From Chrysemys picta bellii (Eukaryota; Chordata; Testudines; Emydidae), in the NCBI RefSeq assembly GCF_011386835.1, contig NC_088800.1:57689439-57753438 (forward strand): a stretch of DNA of 64,000 bases, in the 5' to 3' direction. The position numbers and the translations under genes were made by a program. Shown here piece after piece: positions 33,501 to 45,500 of this stretch (its first letter is position 1; each line of letters opens with the position of its first letter). The notes below the pieces were generated by a model, which was not told the DNA's origin, ran no database searches, and saw only the letters and a program-made list of their open reading frames with translations.

Positions 33501-36500
33501 AAAAGAACATAGGGGGGTTCTATTGGAACTTAACTGCCCCAAATGTATAAAGGTAATGTCATCTATGTACAGCTATGTAAAAACAAAGCAGTGTAAGAGG
33601 GATGTTAAGGGAGAGAAAATGTGTATGTATCTGTCTGTCTGTGGGAATATGTGAGGTTTGTAAAACTCCTGTTTTGTAAGTTTAAGATAAATTGGTTTTG
33701 TTTTGTTTATAATGCCACTAAAAATCCATTTGACTCTTTAATTCAAAGTTGCAAAACTGACAGACCTTTTTGCCAGACACAGGTAATCAGAGTTGGTTGA
33801 CTTTGAGATTTGATATTTAACCCTTAAGGGGTAACTTGATTCTTTACAAAATTTAAATGTTTTCAAATAAAGACCAAGTCATGACTGCAGCAGGACAGTC
33901 AAAATCAGAAAAATAGGGAGAGATTCTGGATTCTGTTTGTTTGTTTGTTTTTGTAACAAAATAGCAAATGAAAGCTGTAGGAAAAGAATAAAGACAGTGG
34001 CCCTCTGAAGCAACAGCAGGGGTGAGGTGCACAAAACAAAAAGAAGCAATGTTAGAAACACTGAGCCTTAAAATGGCTCTGTGTAATCAGACTGTCACTT
34101 TGATAAGGGTACATAAAACTCTGTAAGAACAAAAGAAACAGTTACACCTTATGTAAAAATGAATATGGCTAATGTTTTAAAAGTTAAAGTATAGAAGGAA
34201 TGTGCAGACATGTGCAGTGTATATTATAGAAGTGGGTAAAAGAAATGCTACTTAATTAAAATCCTATTAGGGCTCCAAAGGAGCCACAATGGACTGTGTT
34301 TTCTTTTTCAGATCTGTGTGTGTTTTGGAAGCAAGAGTTAAAAGTAATCAAAACTCTGGTAAAAGTTAATTGTGTTCCTTTTAAGACAGAGTCTCTGAGC
34401 TCTGCTGATGGTTTTGAATCCAAAAGCCAAGCCTGTGATGATGCAAATTATCTAACTGATAAAGGAAGTGAGAGAACTGCCAGCACAAAGAAGTTGCAGA
34501 TAAAGAACATACCTGGTCAGCAAACAAATTGTCTAAATAAAAGGCACGGTATAACAAGATGGTATAACAAGATACCTTTAATTAAAATAAATTTAATGTT
34601 AATAAGTACCCCTGTAACAATGTATAGTGTGTATGATTTTTTGGGGAAAAAAAGAAATCCTTTATGGTAATGATGCTTTTCAGCTGTTACCTGTGAACAA
34701 ACTTAAAGCTTAATACAGCAGGAAAGACATTGTAACCTTGGTCTGCTGTAAAGGGAAAACTGAGGTACAGCACCTCATGGATTTAATGACTGAACAGTGG
34801 GATAATTTCCCCATAACTCTCTTAAAAGATAGAAGCCATTAAAATCTGGCCTGCCTATAGAACAAAAACACAGGAAAATATGGAGGTAATTCCTCTTGTT
34901 TTGCCTGCAATCAGCAAGGGTATTTGTAAAAGAAAGGAATATTTTAAGCAATAATGAATGCCACGCCAAAAGGGGTAGAAAAAATGTTATTTTTGTCTTT
35001 CAGAAAAAGCTAATATCAGCTACAGGACAACCTAATAAGAAACAAATAAAAGTGGGTATGCTTATCCATGCCTGTTGCTCCAAAGCCCTGTAGTAAAGAC
35101 ATCTCACTAGGATCCTGTATGTGGGATAAAATGAATAATGAGACCAAAGTACTGTATAATGGGCTATGTGTATGTGTTAATTCTTGGGGGGGAAAGTGTT
35201 TTAAAAGAATGGAAGTGTTAGCAACCTTCCAATAGACAAATGTAAATGTAATGTAAGTAATGTGTTTACAAAAGGTAAAAAGGTAACATAGTTCCTAAAA
35301 CAAACAAAAGGGCAATGTGGGAAACCAAACCATTCATATTATACATGCAAATGGCAACATGTTAAGAATTGCCACTGCAGAAAGACATAACAGCTTACCA
35401 TTGGTATAATATATTTTCTAAATGGTCTCCCACAACTACTGGCGTACTAATGTTACTAACCCTAATTGTTTTTGATTTTAAATTGTATGTGTTTAATTGT
35501 AACATTTGAAATGTGATGTTGGATAAAACAAATGTATGCAAAGCTAGAGCCACAGGCCCAAATCACCTCCCAGTATTTTCTATTACATGGACTAAATAAG
35601 AAGTGACACTGGCGATTAATAATCTTAGTGTCAAAAGGGGGATATGTAGGAGCAGGATCTTATAATGTCCCATAGGAATTAATGTATGATTTTATTTCAT
35701 CCCTGTCAGACACCCTTTTTGAATAGCAGAAAGGAATGACAGACCAGAACAATCCTTATGACTGATTATGGTCACCCTTTTGTTTTAGAATAAGTTATAA
35801 TGTCTACTATGGTTTCCTATATGTATTACAAAGTAGGCCTCTAGTTAAATATACATTTCTTTGTTTTAAGGTTTAGTAAGTAAGAAACTGGATTCTCTAT
35901 TGTGTCTATGTTAAGTAGATTAGAGGAACATTGAAGGCCTGGGTCTCAATGTAAATTGTCTTGGTTATTGATTGTAAAACTTAGCGAGGTTTAATTTGCA
36001 ATGCCTTTTTGCTCCATATAAAATACTACTGTTTGTATTCCCAATCTGTGTGAATAAGGAATGTATGCATCAGGAAAAGATAAGGTGTGAAGGCCATTGT
36101 TATAGCCAGAGTCAAGGAAGAAGAAGTAAAGAGACTTAAAGGACATCAAAGAATCATCAGGTACTGCTTACTATCCAGATGGCTGTTAAACTGTCTGGCA
36201 TCACAGCGTGCATACATGCTTCGCAGTGTAAGAAGGCACCCCCCAGCAAACCAATCACCTCAGGACCATGCAGAGTCAATTTTGACTCCAGAAGAAGACG
36301 TAGAGGAACAGCCTGCAATACCTTACCATCTACGCTCTCGTAAGGGTTGCCAGAAGCAGACGAGGACCTAAAGCAAGGCCCAAAAAGAAGTAGTAGTGAG
36401 CCTAGCGCCTGCTGCCTGGTGGATGTAAAACCGTGACTGCGGTTCCCTCAGTTGAGGTTGTCAGAACCGGAAGGGCCTTGCCTCCAACGTGAGCCTCTGG

Positions 36501-39500
36501 TGGCGCCTGTTCCTCAGCTGCTGGTGTCTTAAGGTCTGGGGAGTCCACAATGACAATTCTTTTATCCAGCAGCAAGTGTGGATAGCTCAGACTCTTAATA
36601 TTTCTAATTGCTGGGTCTGCAGCCACATCCCAGCCCACTCTCAAGCTGGTGTTCCTGTCCTGGCAATCCCACTCAATTCCCCAGACCTCATTGGAGGACT
36701 TCATCCGTTTAACAAAACATGGAACAATAATGACACTTGGGAAGCAGTGGGAATAAATGTATCTAAATGGATAAGTGTGGTGGAGGGAAAAGGTCATTGG
36801 TGTTGGGTGTGTAATGGGACAGGGCTGGATCTGGGAAAAAGTCATTGCCTTCAGCATATTGTGGCCAATGGTGTATGGGATTATTCGAACAAAACTAAAG
36901 AGTGGCGGGCCGGGTATGGGGATATGAATTTTTTCTCGACCTGGGATCAAACAGAAAAATCAATCTCCTGTTCCCCCTACAGTAATCTTAGTGAAAACAA
37001 TACAATCTTTCAATGCCATGCAAATAACACCACTCCTCGTAAGGAGAATTACCCTGTGCCCTTCGGAGGATATTACTCCTCCTTTGTAGGCACCTATGTG
37101 ACAAATGGGTGCAACCGACCCTTCCCAGCCTTAATAGGTCATCATTGGGTTTGTGGGACCAAAGCTTATACTGTGTTACCAGCTAACTGGTCAGGTATCT
37201 GTTATCCCGCCCGACTCTTCCCACAATTCCGAGTGCTAGGGTCTTTCCCACGAGAATGCCTTCGTCATGTCAGGCGAAGAAGAAGGGACTTATCAGATGC
37301 CCAATGGTATGTAAATAACATAAGCCCACTGAGCTGGGAAGAGGCATTGGCGGTTCCCTTATCCCACTTGGGGGAGTAATACACCATGCAAAAAGGCTCC
37401 TAAGGTTACAAGCAGTAGTTGAAATAATGGCAAATGAAACCGGAGAGGGTTTAAAGACCCTGGCCAAAGAAACAGGGGCGATCCGACAGATGGCCCTCCA
37501 AAACCGTCAGGCATTGGACATAGTGCTGGCGGCCAAAGGAGGGACCTGTGCTCTCATTGGAAAAGAATGTTGTGTGTTCATACCTGACGACACCAATGAG
37601 GTAATAGATCGTGCTAGTCACTTAGAACAAATTGCATCTCTTCCCCATGAAGAGCCAAGTTCTTTATGGAAGTGGCTAAGTAACCTATTCAATTTCTCTG
37701 GCATAGGAAACTGGTTGTTTCAGGGAGCCCTGACTATCCTTTGTGGAATCCTAATGATTTTTGTATGTTTTCAGTTAATCTCCTGTTGTATCCAGAATTG
37801 TGTAAGGTATGCCACCAAGGTGACTGCCCCAAAACAGAGTGCTAATATGATGATGTTAAATATCACTGATGAACCAAGAGATAAAGAACTATTAATATGT
37901 GGAACCCAGTAATTGTTGGTCTTTGCGTAAGCTTGACCAAAAGGAGGGATTGTGAAAGTGAAATGAATTATATTAAAGAAATAGAATGAATTAAAGAATG
38001 CTGTATGTACCTTTAAGTAGAAATGAGAAATGCTGCAAGCCAGGGGGGCAGAAAAGCAGACATTAACTGCTTAACTTGCCACTTAAGGGCAATTGGTGAA
38101 GCATTAGTCTTAGATCGATAAGAGTTAACAAGGAAGCAGGATATGCATATTGTGCTCCATGCATATTTTACAATTTTGCTCTCTCTGTCCCTTTGTTTAG
38201 TTCGCACCCTTTTATCTGTATAAATAAGACTGTTTGAATCTTGCATAGAGGCTCACATTATCTGAATGTATTAGCAGAGCGCTGTGCTAATAAAACAGAG
38301 TGGTCTGACAAACTATGAGTCCTGAGTCTAACTTTGACAGGGGACAGGAATGATTATCAGGCCCACCCTACAGTGCTGGCTCTACCCAAGAGCCACATGC
38401 CAAGTGTACAACAGGGTCCAAGAAGAGTGATTTACTCACGATTTTGGGGGTCTTGTGGCTCATGTGTGCTTGCCTGGGGTCAGCCGGTTAGTGACAGGTG
38501 TGAGAGTACTGGCTGTGTTTTAAAGCACTGAATCACTGTTGTCTGTGTTGCAAACAATACTGCTTCTGTAAAATGTTGCATTTAAACTTCACAGAGATGA
38601 CCTTGGGAGGCCAGTCTCCCTTATCGGTGGCAGAACAGCTGCACAGAATTAGAAAGTGGCCAAGAAGAACTAAGGAGGACTTTCTGTGTGAGGTTATGAT
38701 GCACTCGGCCGCCGAGAAATAGGAATTGAAGAAGTGCAGCACAACGAGAAGAAGGACCGACGGGAGAACGCGGCACACAAAAAAGAAGCCACAGAGCGGC
38801 TCCTAACAGTTATGGAGCGCCAAGTGGACACGTTCCAGCCGATACTAGCTCTGCAAACCGAGCAGGTCCGCGCCCGCCCTCCCCTGAAACCGCTGTCGCA
38901 AAACTCTTTCCCATGCGCCCCCCCCCACGCTGCCAATACACTGTTATCAACCTGGCTCCACTCTCTACTCGCAGCATTCCACTCCTCCCTCCCACAGTCC
39001 AGCAGTGTGGACTCCCACTACCCACTGCACTCAACACCCAGCCCTCTGCAGCTTGGCCCTGCTGAAGTACAGTACCCACTGCATTGTACTCCAAAGGAAA
39101 AGGTTGGGTATGATCCCTGGACATACACAAATCTGTAGCCATCCTGGGACCCCTCCTCCTCTTAAAAACTTCCCCTCCCCCTCCCTGCTGATGAATTTTT
39201 TTGTTTGACTCTCTCCTTCGGTTGTTGTCTTTTAATAAAATAATTGTGTTTGTTTGAAAGCAATCTTTATTCTATTAAGTGAAAGCAAAAATAGCACTGC
39301 AAAGCAGCATACAATAATGTTAAGGCCCCTTCTTGCATCATGTGCACCAATCACCTCCTAGCATTACAATCACTGCAATCCTGAGCATAGCAACAAAAAT
39401 TAGTGTCTTTCATCTTCAAATTGCTGCCTCAAGGTATCCCTGATCCTTAAGGCCCCGCCTGGTGCCCTTCTAATAGCCCTTGTCTCTGGCTGTTCAAACT

Positions 39501-42500
39501 CAGCCTCCGCGATCCAGCCCTGAGTGAAGCTTTCACCCTTTCCTTCACAAATATTATGGAGCGTACAGTACACGGCTATAAGCATAGGAATATTGTCATT
39601 GGCCATGTCCAGCTTCCCATAGAGGCAGCACCAGTGGGCTTTTAAATGGCCAAATGCACACTCCACAGTCATTCTGCACTTGCTCAGCCTGTTGTTGAAC
39701 CGCTCCTTGCTGCTATCAAGTTGCCCCATGTATGGCTTCATAAGCCATGGCATTAAGGGGTAGGCAGGGTCTCCCAGGATCACAATGGGCATTTCGACTT
39801 CCTCTATGGTGATCTTCTGGTCCGGGAAGAAAGTCCTTGCTTGCAGCTTCTTGAACAGGCCAGTGTTCCGAAAGATGCGTTCGTCATGTACCTTTCTGGA
39901 CCAGCCTGCGTTAATATCTCTAAAATGCCCACGGTGATCCACAAGCGCCTGGAGAACCATTGAGAAATACCCCTTGCAATGAATGTACTCGGTGGCTAGG
40001 TGGTCTTGTGCCAGAATTGGAATGTGTGTGCCATCTATCATCCCTCCGCAGTTAGGGAAGCCCGTTTGTATAAAGCCATCCATAATGTCACCCAATGTCA
40101 TGCCCAGAGTCACGGTCTTTCGGAGCAGGATGCGATTAATGGCCCTGCACACTTCCATCCACACAACTCCAACGGTCGACTTTCCCACTCCGAACTAGTT
40201 AGCAACCAATCGGTAGCAGTCTGGAGTAGCCAGCTTCCACAGTGCTATCGCCACGTGCTTCTCCAGTGACAGGGCAGCTCTCAATCTCATGTCCTTGCGC
40301 CGCAGGGCCATGGTGAGCTCAACACACAGTCCCATGAATGTGGCTTTCCTCATGCAAAAGTTCTGCAGCCATTGCTCGTCATCCCAGACATTCATCACAA
40401 TTCGATCCTGAGCCCAAAAGCAGCGTTCCACCTCCGTGAATGCCACAAACAATCTCCTGTCATAGCTATTACGCGTGGTGAGATCAATGTCGCACCTTCT
40501 TGCCTTTGTAGTTTAAGGAATAACTCCACTTCCACTCGTGACGTGTTGGTCAGAGCGAGCAGCATACTGGTCAGCAGTTCGGGATCCATTCCTGCAGCCC
40601 GAAAGAGGCAGGGCATGCAGTACACAAACTGTTGAAAGATGGCGCCAAAGGTGGACGGAAGCACAGGGATTGATGGGATGCGAAGCAATGCATCACGGGG
40701 CATTGGAATTGGACCCAGGATGCCCCGCGACCAGGGCCAGCTCTGGCTTTTTTGCCGCCCCAGGCAAAAAAGCCTCCCGCCGCCGCTGCCCCCCCACAGC
40801 AGGGAGCGCCGGGGGGAGGGCGGCCCCACTCTTCCTGGCCGGAGCGCCGGGGGGAGGGCGGCGAGCCCGGCCGCAGCCCCGCTCTCCCCGACTGGCCAGA
40901 GCGCCGGGGGAGGGCGGCCCCGCTCTTCCCGGCCGGCCGGAGCGCCGGGAGGAGGGCAGCGAGCCCGGCCGGGGCCCCGCTCTCCCCAACCGGCCGGAGC
41001 GCCGGGGGAGGGCGGCGAGCCCGGCTGGGGCCCCGCTCTCCCCGGGTAAGCGCCGCCCCCTTCCAGGTGCCACACCAAGCAGGTGCCTGCCCGCGACCCT
41101 CTCTGCTTTCCCACATGTCTTAGCGGCAAAAGAGAAAGAGATACTCTGTGGGATAGCTGCCCAGAGTGCACCGCTCTGAACAGCGCTGCAAGTGCCGCAA
41201 GTGTGAACACACTGTTGCGCAGGCAGCTGTCAGTGTGAACACACAACAACGGTTTGTTCCCTTCTGCGCTCTCTGAGCAGCGCTGTAACTGCCGGCGCTG
41301 TAACTTTGCAAGTGTAGACGCGCCCGTAGAAGAGAGAGCTAGAGCTTTCAGGTCTGGTGTTGGCAGGCTTGGGGGTGGTAAGCTAAGAAGCTGCTCCTTT
41401 TGTTCTTGGTTCCCTCTGTGGTCAGAGAAACAGGACTTTGCATATTCTTTTTAAATAAACAAGATTACAATAAGAATATACCAAACTCCATCAATTTCTA
41501 CTTCCAACTGGAACATCCCCAGTGCCCCCACTTTGATTGACTGCTTGGGTCAAAAGAGCCAACATTAATTTTCCTCTCATGCCTTTCACTGGACATCATC
41601 CCTCCACATTAAATCTGAGTGCCCTTCTCGCCAGTCTCTGATTGGCTGCTGGCTACACTGCTGACTTACCTAGTAGGGTGTCTTCCTGGGGAGAAGTGAC
41701 AGTTCTTAGAACTGTGGCAGAGACAGTGTGCAGCTTTTTTCCTCCTCCTTCAGCAGCTTCAGTGATGTTTTTCTCTTTAGCCAGTCGTGCCTTCAGTAGT
41801 TTGTTAGCCTCATGGAAGGCCATCTCCACCCGAATATCATTTTCCTGTATTTCATAGAACAAACCTGAGTGGGGACAAAAGAATTGCACAATGAGGAGTT
41901 GTTGCACCTATTCCACTCTGTTCTGTTGGATTCCATACTCCTGCTCTTACAGCACCAGAGCAAGCAATGGGGATCAGGACCAAAATAAGGAGCAAAATCA
42001 AAGGTCTACAGAGTTTATCAAAAGGTACATATTCAGTTGATCTCATACCTAAGAGAGTCCAGGACAGGATGCTGGATGGCTCCAAGCAGGTGGCATCCTC
42101 AAAGAAGATTTCTGCCTCTTCATAGTGCTCCATCATGACAGCTATGATACCACACAGCAGCAAGCTAGAGATGGTGTCAAACAGGTTACCCACAAAAACT
42201 CACAACTGATTAAATCAGTGACATTAAACAGACTCCTTTCCCTGCCACCCCTCCTAGCCAGAACCAGCAGTACCTGTGCAGGTGACTTGGATTCAGAGAA
42301 AGAGCTTCACGAAAACACTCCTGGGCTTTGATATTTTCCTCCATCAGGAGGCAGAATGCCCCATAATCTAGCCAGTGCTGGACAATCTGGCGGTCACGAG
42401 CCAGCCTCTAGATATAAGATACCATTGCTACAGTTAGGATCCCTGGAGTTTTAGCTGATGCCGAAGAAGTTCAGAATGAGGGTTCCAGTTTTATGCTAAT

Positions 42501-45500
42501 CTCCCTTTCTGTATCTTCACCCCAACATTTGGCTGCCAACTGTCAGCCTTTATTTGCTCTGAGCTAGAGTTTCTCCTAAACAGGGATCACGACCAGTATC
42601 AACCTTCAGTCTACCCACCTTCAGTCTTTTTGCCTCCTTCACCTGGCAGTAAGGAGCAGAGAGTTTTTCATCTTTAGCCAGTCTTCTTGTTGCTTTTCCT
42701 TCTAGCTCTCCTTCCCCTCTTGTTAGGTGACATAATCTTCCAATTCTCGCTCTAGCTGCCTTTTGTGACAGCTCATCAGATCCGTTCTTTTCCCCTCCCC
42801 ATCAGGATGAAAGCCCACAATGACATGGTCAGCCTCTGTCATGCTTCAGCCTGAGATAAGCCTTCTCCTGACAAACAACTCTCAACGGTAAGTGCTAAGC
42901 CTACTGAGCTGCATCATCCTTCCTTCACTGTGCCCAGCCTACAGTGGAGTTACAGTAAGAAACTTGAGGTCTTCATTGATTTCAGCCCCACTGTCATCCC
43001 TATAACATACTGTGTGCCAAACAACGTGCCTGGAGAGAGGGAAGGGAAGGGAGAAGCTCCCTTACCTCCTGATAGTAGACAGATGCCAGAGCATAGTCCT
43101 CATTGACTTCGGCTTCATGAGCAAAGAGTCGCAGCTGCTCACAGCTTGTGAAGGTGGGTGAGGCAACGACAGTACTCTCCTGTGACAGTATCTGTTAAGA
43201 GACAAGGACATAGGAGATAAAATGAAGTCAAATCAGCACACAGAAGTTTGGCAAGGATGAACTAGGTCACTCTGTGGCATCACTGTGCAAATCCAGTGTG
43301 ATACAAAATGCAATACATTACAGGCTGGGCGACAAATTATAAATCATTCTGACTATTGATGGCAAATGGGACTCACTCCTGCATCTCTTTTATCTGTACC
43401 TCACTATCAGGTGTGTAAAATCATGGACTTTGAGCTACCTTCATCACATAAGCGAGGTGTCTTCCCCATTATTTAGACCTGTGGTCTATTGGTATCAGAA
43501 GATCTCAATCTTAAAAACCAAAGAAACACCTAAGGACTTCCATATGGACCAAGAATATTGCAAGCTTCCTACTCTTCTAATTTGTGTAATGTCACCAGTG
43601 TGGCTCTTTGATACACAATGAAAGATCTGTATCATATATAGGAGTCTGCTAGCTGACATCTCCTCATCCACCCCTAACATGCATCAACCCAAAGACACCT
43701 CATACACATACATATTCTATGGCTATGGGCAGGGGTGAAAGTAACTTAAAGGACTTACCGGTACATCAGAGTCCTGAGTGGGGTGTGGCCTCAACTGCAA
43801 GAGGTGGGGCCTTTCAAGATTTAAAAGCCCTGGGGCTCCATCTGTGGCTGGGAGCCCCAGGGTCTTTAAATCACCCTGGAGCTACCAGCTGCAGAGGCGG
43901 CTGGGAGCCCCGGAGTGAATTAAAGGGCTCGGGGCTCCGGCTGCCGTGGAGCTCCAGGCCCTATTAAATCACTACAGGAGCCCTGCCACGCACTACCCCG
44001 GGGCGGCAGGGCTCGGGCTAGGGCTGGAGTAGCTGTGGCAGGGCTCCAGAGGCAATTTAAAGGGCCCGGGGCTCCAGCCGCTGCGGGGAGACCCGCGCCC
44101 TTTAAATCCCCGCCGGAGCCCGGATACCGGGGCCCCGGGGCTCTGGCAGCCAGGCTCGAGCAGAGATTTAAAGGGCCTGGTGTTCCTGCCACTGCGGGGA
44201 GCCCTGGTCCCTTTAAAGCGCCACCGGAGCTCCGGCAACGGGGCTCAGGCGGCGGTTAAAGGGACCGGGGCTCCCCACAGAGGTCGGAGCTCCGGGCCCT
44301 TTAAATCCCCACCCGAGCCTGGCTGCTGGAGCTCCGGTGGGGATTTAAAGGGCCCGGGGCTTCCCACAGCAGCTGGAGCCCTGGGCCCTTTAAATCACCG
44401 CCGGAGAAGCTGGTCCAGTCCGGCACGGCGTACCAGCTCTTGCTGGGTACGCCGTACCAGATTGTACCAGCTTACTTTCACCTCTGGCTATAGGACCATA
44501 GAAATACCTAGATACTGTAGATTAAAAATGTTTCTGACAATGTTTCGGGGGCTGCATGTTAGGCTAATTGTAGTAATTGCATATTCAGAGCTTGATCCTG
44601 CCCCCACTGATTTCCAAGAAAGCCGTGTTAGGCCTCAGCTCCATAGTGAAATAAATACACTCCAAGTCACACTTGACAATGTTCTTACTATGTGACTGGG
44701 TGTCTGCCTACCTGATTTAAAGCAATGTGCATCTGATCCACAAGGTACACATACAGCTCACTCAGGAAAGCTTGTAGCTGCTCCAGGTTGTTGAATGCTG
44801 TTGTCCTCAAGTACTTCTCTCTCACAATCTTCACCACTGCATGCTGCAGAGAACATAAAACAACTACTTGACAATAGGGCCTCACCTTCAACCTACCACT
44901 TTCCTCTGTGGCAGCAGCAGAGAGCCAAAAAACACCAACTTCATTTAGCCTGAACCCATAACATGTATTTAATGAAAGAAGGCCATGTACAGCACTGATT
45001 AAGGGGATGGGTGAATGCAGCTGAATTCCACTTTCAGTCTAGCTGACTATGGTCCCTCTTGGACAGACCCAAGTCCATTGGTGGAGCAGTCCATGGTGGA
45101 GCATTGGATAAATACACATGGAGACTGAATTCTGCTCTTACCCCCAGAAAGGGCAGTTCCTCCAACGGCTGGGGTCAATTGGCAGAGTGGTACAAGCATA
45201 GGCCAAGACTAACTAAATCAAAGAAGTGAACTCTTTTTTCATCTTAGTAGGATGGTTCAGGTCCAGAATTGTACACAGAGGATTACTGCATGTGGAAAGC
45301 TGATTATCCATCCCTTCCTTTAGCTCGAAACTAAACTAAACCTGCCTAGAAATGTGGTGCGAACACATGCCATTTGTGACTCCATGCTTGGAGCTGTACC
45401 CCACTGACAGAAAAGATTCTCCTGACATGCAACCAGCGGTGTATTATCGCCTAGACCAGGGGTCAGCAACCTTTCAGAAGTGGTATGCCGAGTCTTCATT

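Larger units (their letters stand above)
31519..38339 (+). mobile_element. Endogenous retrovirus with matching LTRs, gag-pol mostly missing, env broken
   Basis: Two LTRs of 389 bp look identical on base-by-base reading and are bounded by TG...CA. GGGG is duplicated at 31515-31518 and 38340-38343, the 4-bp duplication usual for gamma-type ERVs. A tRNA-Gln-type primer-binding site follows the 5' LTR, and a purine-rich tract (AAAAGGAGGG) precedes the 3' LTR. Inside are a possible gag remnant, 3.2 kb of AT-rich DNA without frames, an integrase-end remnant, and env in two out-of-frame parts. It is inserted in the Harbinger ORF and is in the opposite orientation to CFAP70. It cannot replicate on its own. 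Confidence 0.95.
29432..41325. mobile_element. Autonomous-type PIF/Harbinger transposon, degenerate, with nested insertions
   Basis: The ends GGCCCTGTCTTCACTGGCAA and TTGCAAGTGTAGACGCGCCC are imperfect inverted repeats. They enclose the two convergent genes expected for Harbinger: a Myb/SANT-like protein on plus and a DDE transposase on minus. Without the later insertions (30578-31284, 31519-38339, 40732-41089) the element would be about 4 kb. It occupies most of the CFAP70 intron between window exons 17 and 18. Flanks read TAA on the left and GTA on the right, so the 3-bp duplication is no longer exact. Confidence 0.85.

Noticed and set aside
36402..36950. 182-codon frame antisense to env
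   Set aside because: A shadow of the env frame without its own signature.
40395..41249. 284-codon open frame on the minus strand
   Set aside because: Only its last part overlaps degenerate transposase sequence; the rest is the GC-rich hAT core.
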